Below, piece after piece: positions 1-12,150 of a DNA stretch of 64,000 nucleotides (position 1 is its first letter; each line of letters begins with the position of its first letter). The stretch covers positions 8,064,501-8,128,500 of the forward strand of contig NC_084896.1 of assembly GCF_958979055.1 (NCBI RefSeq), given 5' to 3'. Under the pieces are notes generated by a model, which did not search any database, was not told the DNA's origin, and saw only the letters and a list, made by a program, of their open reading frames with translations. The stretch comes from Alnus glutinosa (Eukaryota; Streptophyta; Magnoliopsida; Fagales; Betulaceae). A program made the translations under genes and the position numbers.

Positions 1-560
1 GATCGATGTCGTGGGACGTCGTTAATGGTTACTTGTTGTCTTGTATAATGTATGTATTGTTTTTATTTATGTCAAACTACCTTTCAATTTCCATCATTGA
101 AGAGCAGTAATAAATGTGTAAATTATTGCAGGTTTTTGTCTGCTTAAACATTATTATTATTATTATTTAAAATCATCGTTTTTTTCTATTTTTTTTTTTT
201 CAAAAAATAAAAAATAAAGGAAAACCTATAATCTAAGTTTTTATATCCAATAAAATTGTCAGAAAAGTTCATAGAATTCACTCTTTCTTTCTAAGAGATT
301 TTTAATTTCAAATGGAAAATACATTACTCTACACCCTTTTACAAACTTACACATGCAATTTAGAATTATCATTTGCGACACTTTAAACTATCGTTTAATT
401 GTAAAAAAGAACCTCCTCATTAGTGGTTGGTATGATGATATTAAAACGAACAGAAAACAATGCACGTGAAATAGACTCTGCATATTTTGAACTTAAAATG
501 TTCAGAGCAGTAAGGTTAGATCTTTAATCTTTTATTTGTTGTATTGAATCTATTGATTAC
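1..560. other. AT-rich non-coding sequence at the window edge
   Basis: I see no coding potential or recognisable element here. It could include the 3' untranslated region of a gene that lies outside the window, but nothing in the sequence proves that. Confidence 0.4.
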
Positions 561-841
561 TGTTAGAATATAATATAATGATTTATATTTCCTAGTTTAG
601 GTTGATTTATGTTTTTTTTATATAAGTCAATTTAGGTTTACTTGTATAGTCAATTTATTCAACTATAAATAAAGACTTATGTATTGTAAACAAAAAGTTA
701 TTGAGCACAATATAGCTCTTTGAGCTTTAACCTGTAGACATAGGTCATAGACTGAACCACATAAATTATATTTATTTTCTCTCTCTTGCTTTCGTTATTA
801 TTTTACTTTTATTCTATTTTAAATTTATACATAAATCTACA
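561..841 (+). mobile_element. Possible Copia-like LTR (solo or remnant)
   Basis: The segment starts TGTTAG and ends CTACA, as many Copia LTRs do. It has a TATA-like CTATAAATAAAG at about 664-675, followed by a T-rich stretch. The five bases on the two sides (ATTAC and CATTG) do not match, and no primer-binding site of the TGGTATCAGAG type follows. The call therefore rests on LTR-like ends and layout only, and the boundaries are uncertain. Confidence 0.35.
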
Positions 842-1126
842 CATTGGTGGTTCATTATATACCCTCAGGATTGGACTATAAAACATTTTGGCAAGGCTAT
901 TCCATGAAAATAAACAATAATCACTATATACAATTCAGTAACAACTAAAATTTACCTCATACTAATTTAAATTCAACATTTATATTTTACTTCTTGTTTG
1001 GCTCCAAGCCTCCAAGGTCTTTTCTTCTTCTTCTTCTTCTTCTTTTTTAATTGAATAAGAAAAAAGGTTACAATGGATGATCATTTCCACTTCTGATGCA
1101 AAAGGAAAAAAAAAGTAAACGATCAT

Positions 1127-2361
1127 TGTTGTGAGTTTTAAATAATACTCGCAAGCACACGAATCGTTCGCAATATAGTGTGTGCAAGTGTGAGGTCGAA
1201 TCCACAGGGAAATGGTCAAACATTAGTGTCTTGTTTAATCAACCTCATTTTAACCTAGTTCAAAGAGTTTGAGGGTTAAACATGCACAAAAAATACTAAG
1301 TAAAGAGGAAGAAATGAAATATGTAAAAAGGGACTAAGGCTAAGGAATTCACCAAACCATCTCCAACAACTCACACTCTTAGTTTTCACTTGAACATCCA
1401 AAGAACATTAAGCTTAGGGTGTCATTCAAGTCTCTTAACCATCAACCTTAGAACCATTAAATGAATCCAACTCAAAGATAAATCACAAAGAATACTCATT
1501 TGAAATCAAATTATCAATTGTATCCATTCAAAGAATAAATCACAATGGATATCATCTTTCAAACCGATAAAACAATGTATCCATCGATTGAAACACATTA
1601 AATGTCCTATTTCAACCACTAACCACATTCATTGCAAAAGATAAAGCATTAAATGAATGGAACTTGAATAACATAATGATATAGCATTAAATGTGCAAGT
1701 AGGACTACAAGAGTGTGAGTGTCATCAATGGAGAGGTTTCATCATCAACCTTAGTTGAGAGTTTTAGCCTCCCATGACTAAGAACACCACAAAAACTTAA
1801 AGAACAAACATGAAAATTGAAGAAAAACTTTACAAAGACAAATGTCTAAAGAAAAGAGCTACTGAAATAAACTACAAAATGCACGAAATTAAACATATCT
1901 ACTGCTCTCAGAACTCTCTCCAACAAGGAGGCATGGCTATGGCTTTATAGAAGGAAATTAGGGTTAGAAACCCATGTAAAATGACTTCTCTAACCCCCTC
2001 TAGGATTCCTCTCTTGCTAGAGACAACCAAGGTCACGAAACCAGCGTGTTCTGCTGCGAAAATTAGAGGGAGAACTGCTTTTTGTCATGGAGAAGCTCCT
2101 GATTGGGTGTTCTGGCGCGCTTCTGCAAAAGTAAGTTCTGGAAAATTTCGATCGATCGACTTCGGGCAAAATTTCAATCGATCGACTTTTCAAGACTTCC
2201 AAATTTCCAAGCATTTTCACATAAAATTTTGCCATTCCTCTCTCATTGACCTATAAAACACAAAAACACAAAAACTAACAAAAACATCAGAAAATAGCAA
2301 GGCTAAAGGTCTAACTAATGTAAATCAAGGGGTCCAAATATACAATATTTGGTACTCATCA
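1127..2361 (-). mobile_element. Solo LTR of a Ty3-gypsy element, minus orientation
   Basis: Read on the minus strand this segment matches the 5' LTR of the gypsy element at 35364-36641 over nearly its whole length. That includes the same first bases (TGATGAGT) and the same closing block around the Tyr-Ser-rich GCGAGTACTC region. It is flanked by a perfect 5-bp duplication, ATCAT at 1122-1126 and at 2362-2366. No internal retroelement sequence is present, so this is a solo LTR left by LTR-LTR recombination. Open frames inside it, such as 1981-2256, are not genes. Confidence 0.9.
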
Positions 2362-2890
2362 ATCATATTAATGAAAAATTGGTGGACTCCCCAATAGTAG
2401 CTAGATCAAAACCAAACTAAAATAGCGCTAAAATAATTACAAAGTTTAGGAAATAGATCAAACAAATTACTCGGTCCTCGGTCCTGTGAAAGGGCCGCGC
2501 AAAGCGGATTGAAAAGCTAAAGGAGAGCAAATTAGGACAAACCTTTCTGCACCCCCACTTGGAAACAACTACATCCACCAGAAGATGACTGAAGCAGTAA
2601 ACGCATTGTTAAAGTCTGAAAGTCAGACTGCAAATAAGAGATGGACCAACACATATTCAAATACAGTAGTTTCCTTTAAAGGAAAACAATAACCTAAGTA
2701 ACATAAAAAAAAAACAATAGCAAAAATAACAACACAGCTCCGGTTGAAAATATGGGCTAGGAGTGGCCAGTGGGGATGTGTGAAGACCACGTGCCACTAC
2801 TAGAAGACCTCTCTCTAGCGGTGATCGTAGGGGGTGGGGGAAGGATGGAGGGAGAAACGTGACGGTATCAACAACTGTAGGGTTTATTTT

Positions 2891-3030
2891 GTGTTCAATA
2901 AGGGATTTTCCCAGTTTGGCAAGTATCTGGTTATTAGGCAAGTATTCGTTATTTATTTTTGTGTTCAATAAGGGATTTTCCCAGTTTGGCAAGTATTGGG
3001 TTATTAGGCAAGTATCTGTTATTTTTATGT
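2891..3030. repeat. Two direct copies of a 70-bp unit
   Basis: The unit beginning GTGTTCAATAAGGG occurs at 2891-2960 and again at 2961-3030, with only a few differences. The identical spacing points to one local tandem duplication. No gene covers it. Confidence 0.85.
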
Positions 3031-4203
3031 CAAATTCAATAAGGGGGGCGGCTAATAGTAAAATGTGTGGGCAGCAAGTAAGTCCATTAGGGTAAGATGA
3101 GGGTTTTATTCTAATCCTATTTAATTCCCTTGTTGTATTCGGTTGAGGACAGATTATGATAGAATAAAAAATATGTTGTTGTTTTCTTGAGATGCGATTT
3201 CTCTTCTTTTTGGTGGTGAGGCGCTGCTAATACCAGTGAGACTCTGATTCAACCTATCATCTTTGTTATTTTGGTGAAATTTTAAATTAACGTAAATTTA
3301 TTTTTATTCATGTTATTTTTCTATTCTCTGCTGCGTCAAAACGTGGTGACCACGAGCCGAAAAGGGAGAGAAACTCCTAGCGCGTGCATGCCACGCTATG
3401 ATGCGTGGACATCAGGAGAGTTCGCGGCAAGCATCGGTGGAAGCAGAAGACGCCGGCAAACCCACTAGAGAGGCGTGTGTCGTGCAAAAGTTGACGGAAG
3501 AGCGTAGATCTAGATCCATAAATTTCGACTAAAAAACCTAACCAAAAGTCACAGAAGACACAATGGAGGAAGGAGATGATCAACGAGCACTGTGTTGAAG
3601 GGAAGGAAAGCAAGTAAAATACTTCAAATGAGGTAGATAAAGGTATAGCAAGCTCCAACAGGATAAAGGCCTCAGCAGAGGTGTTAATTGAGCGAAGAAA
3701 GAGAACGAGAGAATTAGAAAAATGAGAAGAGGAGGAAGGTGATTCCTTCCTTCCATGGTGTTTGGGCGGAAGGAGGTTTCAGATAAAAGAGTTCTAGTGA
3801 GAAGGAGGAGCGTCTTATATGTATGAAAAAAAAAAAAAAACATTTGGAACTAAGTGTTTGGCTTTGGCTAAGGTCATAAATCTATGAAGAAAGTATACAT
3901 TTGTGGCAGTTATTACGAATTGGAAGCTTTGCTGAGATTCTTTCTTGGATAGTAATTGCAATGCTATAAGGCCTAATTACCTAATAAATGAAACACTTGA
4001 GTAAATTTCACAAAATCAAGAAATGAAAATGACTTTTGTCTGGTGAATGATTGTTCCCTTCTGTGGCGACGTCATGTACTTCAAACAGCCTATCTTAGAG
4101 AATGAAACAACTTTGAGAAAAATTTTCTACTCGATGAGCCATAATAATTTTAAATCCAGTTTGGTATAACTAACTAATTATATCGACCACGTTCAGGAAG
4201 ACT

Positions 4204-4600
4204 TTGAGCTCCATGTTACTTGTAACATCTATCAAGGTCAACTCCTTTTACTCTTGGTTTGCTCGGGTGAATTTTCTTGAAAAAGTGTTTGGCGCACTTG
4301 GCTTTTTAAGGGCGGCCTTTTATACGAGGTTAGCGGCTCTTTGTAAGATCTTTACCCTGAATAATCTCAAAAAGCTACATGCTATTGTGATAAATAGATG
4401 TTATATGTGCAAAAAGACTGTTCGTGAATCACTCCTTCATTGCGACATGACTTTTGTTTTCTGGAGTACTCTCTTCGGTTGTTTTTTAAGATGTCTTGAG
4501 TTATGCTCAGACAAATTATCGACTTGCTTGTTTTTTGATAGTCCTCTGGAAGGCCAATGAGTTCTACGATGTGAAAAGTAACGCACATTTGCCTCTTTTT
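4204..4600 (+). pseudogene. LINE relic: RNase H-proximal zf-RVT fragment
   Basis: The plus-strand frame contains the pattern of the zf-RVT domain near the C-terminus of plant L1-type reverse transcriptases: an aromatic/Ala-rich helix, TLNNLKK, a CYMCK motif, then LLHC and FWSTLFGCF. Only about 110 residues are recognisable. There is no reverse-transcriptase core nearby and the frame is interrupted on both sides. It is an old fragment, unrelated in position to the larger LINE at 44299-47221. Confidence 0.55.
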
Positions 4601-5655
4601 AATGTTTACGAAGGGAAATGAACAATAAAAGCTTCGAAAATTTGAAAGGTACCATTCAGAAATTTTATCCTCATTTTACCATATGTTTTATTTTTGGATT
4701 ACGGCTTATATGCACCATTTGTTGTTTAGTTTTGATGACTTGCTCACTTTTCTTGTTCTACTTAGGTGTTTCCTATATATAGTCCCCATTGAGTAAAGGA
4801 ACGCCTTACGTTTTTAATGAAAAAGAACATATATCATTCTCGTCAATAATCCAAGAGCTGATTTTTCACTGCTCACATCATCTCAATTGTATACTAACCG
4901 TATAACAGTTTACTAAATAGCATTACTCTTATTCTTTTATTAAGAAGAAATTAGATCAAAATAAAACCTCTAACAATCACAGGCAAGGGATACGACGACG
5001 TCGAAAGGGCCTTGGCGGGGAAGGCAAGAGTGAAAGCCCCCGACACTTGGGAACCGACTAGAGCATACGAATGGCAATTAGATGAATTTCTGAATAGCAT
5101 ATTTTTCCCTTTTCCACAAATTTCTCACTAGTTAAAGCTCAGAAGCAGACAGAAATGAATCTATCATTATCCATAAAAATGAATTAATTTTATGAAATGT
5201 GTAGTTAAGAGATGCAGTACATCTATGAGCTCTAAATCACCAATATTCAGTTTAAAGATCCTCACGTTTATGAACTGGTGTGCTCTCAAGCTGATTAATC
5301 AAACGAATAATACCATAAACACAATGATTTTCGAAAGCCTCACTCTTCTACTGATTTATGAGCCAGTAGGTGTTCAAAGTCATTCAACACTTCTCTCCCA
5401 TTGAGTTTAATTCTGAACTCTTTCCCCAACAAAAGAAAAAAAAAAAATATTGAATCCATCAAGACATCCTTCCACCAAGACCCATAGTAAATAAAGTATT
5501 AGTACAATTTTAAAACATGACCAAGATATCAAAATTTAATCCAGCTACAGGAAGTGCAGCTAAAGCCATCCTAATTGTCTTTGGTTACTAAATTATAAAG
5601 CCACTCCTGTAGTTCAGAATACCTGCTGTTGGTAATAGCTACAACTTCTCAGGAT

Positions 5656-8600
5656 TCAGGAAGCTCCATGAACTGCAGCTGTAGCATACATGCCTAGACC
5701 CTGAGTCTGTGGCACAGCATATCCGTACCCACCATAGCCTTGCCCTCTGTTATGCCCCCCATTCCACTGGTTACCGGAATCTGCTCTCCACTGCCAAGTC
5801 CCATTGAATTTAAGAAATCAGATGAGAAGGATGAACTGGTGAGAGGAACATTGACAGAAAAATAAAAAAAAAAAAAAAAGGAGCGGGAGGTGGTGCATCT
5901 GCTCTAGGTTTTATTGGTGGTTTCCAGCATGTTAACAAGTCACTCAAAACAAAGCTTATTCCAAAACTAGAAGAGAAATGGAACTACAAAAATTTCAACA
6001 AAACCAGGGTATAGAATTTGAAAAAGCTTCGGGTGCAGAAAAGAATAAGCATCAACAACTTATGATATAACTCAACTGAGAGAAATCACTCTTTGAACAA
6101 AATTAAGCAAGATTACCTGCTTGCTTGCTGGACTCCGGCCCCAAGAAAGACGAACCGTTTGCTTGCCAATGACTGTCCCATTCAAACTTTGTATCGCATC
6201 CTCAGCACTTTTTCTATGATCAGAGACAACAGCAGGGAATCATTACAAGGAATTGGTGAAGACTTAATATAGTGATGTTGTCATCTACATTCAAAGATCC
6301 TTATGAACTCCTTCAATCTTGTACATAAACTTGAGTATACTTACTCCTTAGTATATTCCCAGAACAACATAATGTGAAAAAAATTAATTAAGATAATTGA
6401 CTTGATATTGGAAGGCTTTGTTTGATAACACTTTTTCCTTCTCCCTTTTGATTTCTCTTTTCAAAAGAAATACATTAGCAAACAGCTCAATATACAAAAC
6501 ACTCAAAACTATTTTCGCCTAATCACTTTTTCAAACAAAAAACAAAAAGCACCTTCTAAAAGCATTAACAAACAGATTTGTTATTATTCAATTCCAAAGA
6601 CAAACTAAAAGACAAAAGCACCTGTTAGCAAATTGCCCAATTCCACACCCTTTCTCAACTGGTATTTTCACTGAGACCATCTCAGCTCAATATATAAAAC
6701 ACTCAAAAATATTTTCGCCTGATCACTTTTTCAAACAAAAAACAAAAAGCACCTTCTAAAAGCATTAACAAACAGATTTTTTATTATTCAATTCCAAAAA
6801 CAAACTAAAAGACGAGCACCTGTTAGCAAATTGCACAAATCCACATCCTTTCCCAACTGGTATTTTCACCGAGACAATCTCACCAAATTGGGAAAATGGC
6901 TGCCTGAGATCTTCATCACTGGCATCAGAGTCTAGCCCTCCAACAAATATCTATAATAAAACATGGGTTAGTGATATACAAATATGGTTCAAGATAGTTC
7001 ACACAGAAGTGTCTGAAATGGACTCACAGTTGTGTTATTTGAGTCACCATCAGATTGGGAACCTTGGGTGATGGCGCCATTTGATGCATGGCCACCAGCC
7101 AACACCAAAGCTATTTAATGCAACAAATCAAAATCCAATTTGAGAGTCAGATATGAAGCACATTATATTTTAATGATAATCTTATCAAGTTACAGTAGTA
7201 ACTAAATCAGCAGATATGATGGCAAGAAGCAAGAAAACACACACAAAAAAAAAAAAAAAAAAACAAAACAAAACAAAAAAAAAAAAAAAAAAAAAAAGCA
7301 CATGTTCATCTAGGGAGAGAACCGTTGACGTATATAACGCAACATTGACACATCTGAGGAAAGTAAAAGTAGCTGCGACAAAGTAATAAACATGAAGATA
7401 TTCACGTGTAAGAAGTATGAAATAATACTATTGACCACCTTTGGAACACAATCTTAATTTGTACATGACAGGTCTAGTAGTTAGCTATAAATGATTTCAC
7501 AAATATTATTGATGCCCCTTTGACTGAACAAGAAAAATTCAGCACTTACCATTTTTAGTAGCAGATGAGAATATTTCTCTAGATACTACTCTAGTAATAG
7601 ATATTGGATAAGCCACAACCAATTTGTTTGATTATTTGTAGGAATAGGTTAGCATACAAGAAATAATTCCATAAAGAACAGGTAAAACAAATAAAAAACA
7701 AGGTATGAGGGCTTAAAAAATAAGATTATGAAGGCATTTGAATCCAAACTTAAATAAGTATCCATATGAATTTATAAATATAGAAGAGCCAATGAGCTGT
7801 AACTCCAAAGACACCTCCTCCCTCGATAAGAACAGGACGGAGGGTTAGGTTACTAATGAGGGCATCTGAACAATCTAAGAAAAATGCTAGCTACATCTGT
7901 ACTATTACTCTAAAAGAACTAGTCAAGTTAAATGGAGTTCTCTAAAATCACTTATAAAGCTCAGTCTCACATAGTAAAAAACCAATGAGACTTAACATCC
8001 ATAGGTACCTTTACAATCACCCACTAAATATGGGCAATTTATTTTCCCAATGTGAGGTTAACTTTCTAAGGTGTCACAATCTCCTCCACTCAAATCTCTA
8101 ACTTCCTCATTAGGGTTCATGTCATGTAGTGCTCTAGCACCATATAATGTTACTAGATTGCTCTAATACTATTTGTAACGACCAAAGAAAAATAGTAGCC
8201 ACATATGCACTATATTCCGAAATGGCTACTCAAGTTGCAATAAGAGCTTCTTCGAATCACTTATAAAGCTCAATCTCACCTAATAAGGAACCATTGTAGA
8301 ACTTAGCATTTATAAATACCTTAACAATCCACCAACTCAATGTAGGCAATTCATTTTCCCAATGAGGGACTAGCTTTTTGAGGTGTCACAATGCCACTTA
8401 CGAATATATAACAGCAGCTAAATCATTTGAGAAATGACGATTGGTGGTCAAGAACTAACTTATTTGCTCAAAGTGGAGAACCATCAAGGTATATTTTTTC
8501 CACCTTAAAGCAATAGTAATAGTAGTAGCAGTATTATCTCTTGTTGTTGCAATAAGTGATACAGCAAGAGAAGATAAGCTATCAATAAATAAAGGATGCT

Positions 8601-9933
8601 ATGAGTACCAAAGGATGGAATTGGCGACATCTTGAAACCTTCTCACAAGTGATACTGTCAGCATTGGAAAAAAAACAATCAGGGCCACACAAATTACAAT
8701 CATAAGATTTTCAGCCAATTGGGTAGGACTGAGTTTGGAAGCTGATTCATGTGGCTGATGCTAATCAGTTATGAAGGGTTTATTGAGTTGAGTGAGTTGT
8801 GTTGTGGAAGGGGACCAAGAGGAAGTAAGAGAACAAAGATCAGGTGGCAGCCATCAAGTCTAAATAAAATATTAAGTAAAAAAGATGATAATGATGACAA
8901 AACTCGGGATCCTTTCCGATCCACTCTTGTGACTCTCATCTACAACCACCTTGTGCTTGCCCCATGTCACATAATAACAGCAAACGTTTATGGAACAAAA
9001 GACAACCTAGCATGTACTTTCTTAAAAATAGGAAGGGTATGAACAAGTTTAAAAGCAGGAGCAGCTGAAGTAAGGCAAAAAAAAAAAAAAAAACCAAGCT
9101 TGGTCGTTTCTCTCCTTTTTCACTGTTTGAACCATTTTAAAAGGGAGGGAGGAGAGAGGTCACAATAATGCAAACAAGAACATTAACAACATACACACTA
9201 TTGAAAGAGAAGATGGACAATGAGTTGACAAGAAAATGATGAGAAGGTACCATAGTAAGAAACATTGACACCATCAACAACCAACGTCAATTTCCGACCA
9301 GGACATAAAGGCTTAAAAGCTTAGACTTTACAAGCACTAGTTTCAGATGGGGGGGTTTACAAGATACCTTGTGAAGAGTACTGTTGTTGATATCCAGATG
9401 ATTTCTTGGGGGTTGCAACACCTATGCGCATGGGCCTACTTGAACAATACATGCCATTCATTTCAGTAATAGCCCTTGCCCTCTCATTTTCATCACCAAA
9501 CCTAACAAACCCATAACCTTTTGAACGGCCAGTGTTTGAATCAATAACCACTTTCGCTCCTTTAACAGATGGATATCTACTAGCAAAGGTCTCCTGCAAC
9601 ATGCCATCAGTGACATCTGCAGCCAAATCCCCTACAAATATTGATAGATCAGAAGCAACATCTGATCTTTTATCACCGGTACTAAAGGTCGCCCAATTTA
9701 GCCGAAAGGGCTGCTCTGTATTTGGCATCACAGCACCATTATAGGTCTGCAAGACTTTCTCAGCAGTTGCATGGGAATAGAACTCGACAAATCCATACCC
9801 CTCTGACTGAGCAGTTTGCTTATTGCGTATAACCTTTACTAATGAGACCTGCAGATTTTTTGCAACACAAAAAGTCAGAAAGCAAGGGCATCATGGGAGG
9901 TGATGGAAAGTCATCTCATTCAAATTAAAGAAG

Positions 9934-9964
<31 letters not shown>

Positions 9965-11721
9965 GACACTAGAGACAATTAAATCAACAGCTTGTAACAA
10001 CATAATGCACATAATAAGAAGTCAAGTAAACATATTAATGCAAATCATACTCGGATGCAATTAAGCTATTTGGAAGCAACCTCATCAAGAAAATACAAAT
10101 TTAAGGCTAAGTTCTAAAATCATGTGAGCATATTTCAAGATGCATGGAATAAATTTAGTTGCCAGAAATCATAAAGAACTAATAGCCACTTAAATTCTGA
10201 GTCACTATGAACATGATGGTGGCCATTAGTTAACACATTGTCACATAACCATCTAAGCAAAAGCTGAATAGAGATCAGGTTTACATTTGATCCATCAATC
10301 AAGGGGAAGTGCTGCTCATAAAAAAAACTGTTGTAAGAAATCCAACAAATTCCAACAGTAGGGATATAATGGAGGCGTTAGGCCCTTGGGAGCATTGGTA
10401 GATGACGTGTTCTCTTACAGGTGGTACAATCAAAGCTGAACCAGACAACCTTGTGCACCAATACATACAAAACAGATTTCACTCGAGACATTTGATAAAG
10501 AAGCCAATTCAATATGATAAGACCTGAATAAATGCTACCTTAGGTTACATTTGGTACACGGAATGACTATTCTATTAAAAAAAAAATGGGGAATAGCTTT
10601 TATTAGGAATCGAATAATGTACAATAGAATAGCATTGGGTTAAGAGTATATGATAAGTATCTAACACTTTGAATAGTCATTCTAATTCCCTCATGGGTCA
10701 TGAGAATGGCTATTCCAATGCTATTTCATTCCACATTCTTCTATTTTCAATAAAAACTATTTCTTTTTCCTAATGGAATAGCAGATCATTGCTCATTAAA
10801 ATGTCTTAAGGTACAACTATGACAAGGGCTAGTGCGCAAATTGAGAATCACAAACTATCCAATTCTCTCTTCACTGACAGAAAGTGGCAAAGCGGACAGG
10901 TTTTCAAATAACCTCCTCTCTCTTCATTCCTAAATTTAGCAGCACTATACTGGGTGAAATTCCAGATATCAAATAGTAGAAGATACAAGCATAACAATAA
11001 TGAAAATATGAGATACACTAGATCATGATTTCCATATCCCATCGCAATCTTCTGTGCTAGGTTTCAATACGATTTGAATCCTACAAGAATAAAAAGCAAA
11101 CCTTTATCGTCCACAACACAAACTCCGCTTATCCACTTCCAAAAATACTATAATCATTTTAAATATCCAATCAACCTAAAATTTTTTTTTTTTTTTTGAT
11201 AAGTCAATCAACCTAAAATTCACAACATTATTTAGCATTAAAACACCAATAAGCTACAAACTAAACCACAATTGGAGCTTTCAGCCGTAATACACAGGTG
11301 CACAGAGATAGATATAGAAGAGTGGGGGTCAAACCTCGCCGGTGTGTGCAAAACAGTTGTGGAGGTAGGTCTCGTCCATCCAATGGTGGAGGTCGCCGAT
11401 CCAGATCGTCTTGGCCTCGTCGGTGGAGGCCATCTGCAGCTGTTGATGCTGCTGCTGCTTCTGATGCTGATGCTGTACCTGAGCTTGCTGCTGATATTGA
11501 TGAGCATGAGGATGGGGATGAGGATGAGCATACGGCATGTAGTTGTACATCATCATCTGCTGCTGCTGCTGCTGCATCATGGCCATCGCCGCCGCGGGGT
11601 ACTGCATGGCCATCCATTGCTGCTGCTGCTGCGACTGCATCCACTGCTGCTGCTGCTGCGGTTGCGGCTGCGGCTGCTGCTGCTGCGTGTTCACATCACC
11701 GCCGTTCGTTTGCTGCGCCAT
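5656..11721 (-). CDS. RBP47: RBP45/RBP47-type poly(A)+ RNA-binding protein with three RRMs
   Basis: Six exons with GT-AG introns and consistent phase: 11721-11335, 9848-9368, 7110-7028, 6950-6820, 6213-6117 and 5790-5656. They give 437 residues, the usual length for the plant RBP45/47 family. Residues 1-103 are Gln-rich with His-Pro and Met tracts. RRM1 (about 104-184) has the RNP motifs IWIGDL and EGYGFVEF, RRM2 (about 197-276) IFVGDL and KGYGFVRF, and RRM3 (about 318-388) IFVGGL and KGCGFVQF. A Gly/Tyr-rich tail ends at a TGA. Family members bind U-rich and polyadenylated RNA, are mainly nuclear, and move to stress granules. The start ATG is the first in the Gln-rich exon and follows an AG/CT-rich leader. 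Intron 2 holds a TRIM element and intron 4 a duplicated partial exon. RBP45 and RBP47 members are hard to separate; the Q-rich N-terminus and length favour RBP47. Confidence 0.93.
6484..6882 (-). repeat. Tandem duplication copying the 3' part of RBP47 exon 4
   Basis: Two direct copies of about 200 bp (6484-6683 and 6684-6882) match closely. The right-hand copy contains the end of functional exon 4 with its donor site at 6820/6819. The left-hand copy repeats the last about 60 coding bases plus the donor (exon-like part about 6622-6682), with several substitutions (for example VGKGCGFVQ becomes VEKGCGIGQ). The copied piece lacks the exon's own acceptor, so it is probably an unused pseudo-exon within intron 4. 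Confidence 0.88.
7867..8390 (-). mobile_element. TRIM (miniature LTR retrotransposon) in RBP47 intron 2
   Basis: Two direct repeats of about 215 bp (about 7867-8078 and 8174-8390) end in GTGTCACA on the plus strand, so on the minus strand they begin TGTGACACC. The right copy closes with GTTACA in that orientation. Between them are about 95 bp. Next to the right LTR is a sequence (minus TAGTATTAGAGC) close to the tRNA-Met primer-binding consensus TGGTATCAGAGC. Next to the left LTR is a purine tract (minus GAGTGGAGGAGAT). There is no coding capacity, as expected for a TRIM. The left LTR is more diverged and I found no clean target duplication. Confidence 0.75.
9934..9961. repeat. (GA)n microsatellite in RBP47 intron 1
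   Basis: A run of about 13 GA units within the first intron (11334-9849) of the RBP47 gene. Confidence 0.9.
10550..10800. repeat. Dispersed repeat with GAATAGCTATTCC-like motifs
   Basis: This stretch of RBP47 intron 1 carries several GGAATAG/CTATTCC and GAATGACTATTC motifs, which also crowd 24210-24420. Shared motifs and the intronic position suggest a small non-autonomous DNA element. I could not define terminal repeats or a target duplication. Confidence 0.35.
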
Positions 11722-12150
11722 GCTCTCTGCTCAGTTCTAATTTCGTGTGGCCTGGTTACTCTCTCCCTCTGTTTCTCTCTCCTAGGGTTTTAGATGCGCG
11801 AGAGAGAGAGGGGGAGGGATGGAGGGAGAGCGAGAGAGAGAAGAGAGGGAGAGAAAGGGGTTGAAAATGGTTTACCGTGGGGTTTAAAAGGAGGCGGCGG
11901 ATCTGGGTGGTAGACAGTAGAGAGACCCTCGGTTGCAACGTCAGTGACACGATTGCCGTTCGTGAGCGTGTGGGACCCGCTCTTGGTGAGGCCCACCGAC
12001 GTGTTGGACGGTGTAGATGCAATCATGGTGCAACTTGCATTCGCGGTGGACTTTTTAAAATTGAACTCTTCTGGGTGGCCAGGAGGGTTATGTGGTAGGG
12101 TTGCGACTCTCAGAAGGGTTATATAGTAGTAATGATTATCCCTCCTAATT
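11722..12150 (-). promoter_or_regulatory. 5' leader and proximal promoter of RBP47
   Basis: Upstream of the ATG at 11721 the minus strand has a strongly CT-rich tract (plus-strand GA runs at about 11798-11860), a common feature of plant 5' leaders of highly expressed genes. No exact transcription start can be fixed. The several open frames here are composition artefacts of the GA/CT tract and of the antisense side of the Gln codons. Confidence 0.45.

Larger units (their letters stand above)
2367..5655. other. Gene-poor intergenic region
   Basis: No intact gene is seen. It contains a 70-bp tandem duplication (2891-3030) and a LINE-like relic (about 4204-4600). The right end includes the 3' untranslated region of the minus-strand RBP47 gene, whose stop codon is at 5656-5658. 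Confidence 0.5.

Noticed and set aside
1981..2256. Overlapping plus and minus frames
   Set aside because: They lie within the solo gypsy LTR and include TCGATCGA repeats; they are not genes.
8749..9042. 97-residue plus-strand frame in RBP47 intron 2
   Set aside because: It has no recognisable motif and lies in an intron.
11261..11864. Several long frames on both strands opposite RBP47 exon 1 and leader
   Set aside because: They are shadows of CAG-rich and GA-rich sequence; the RRM-containing minus frame explains the region.
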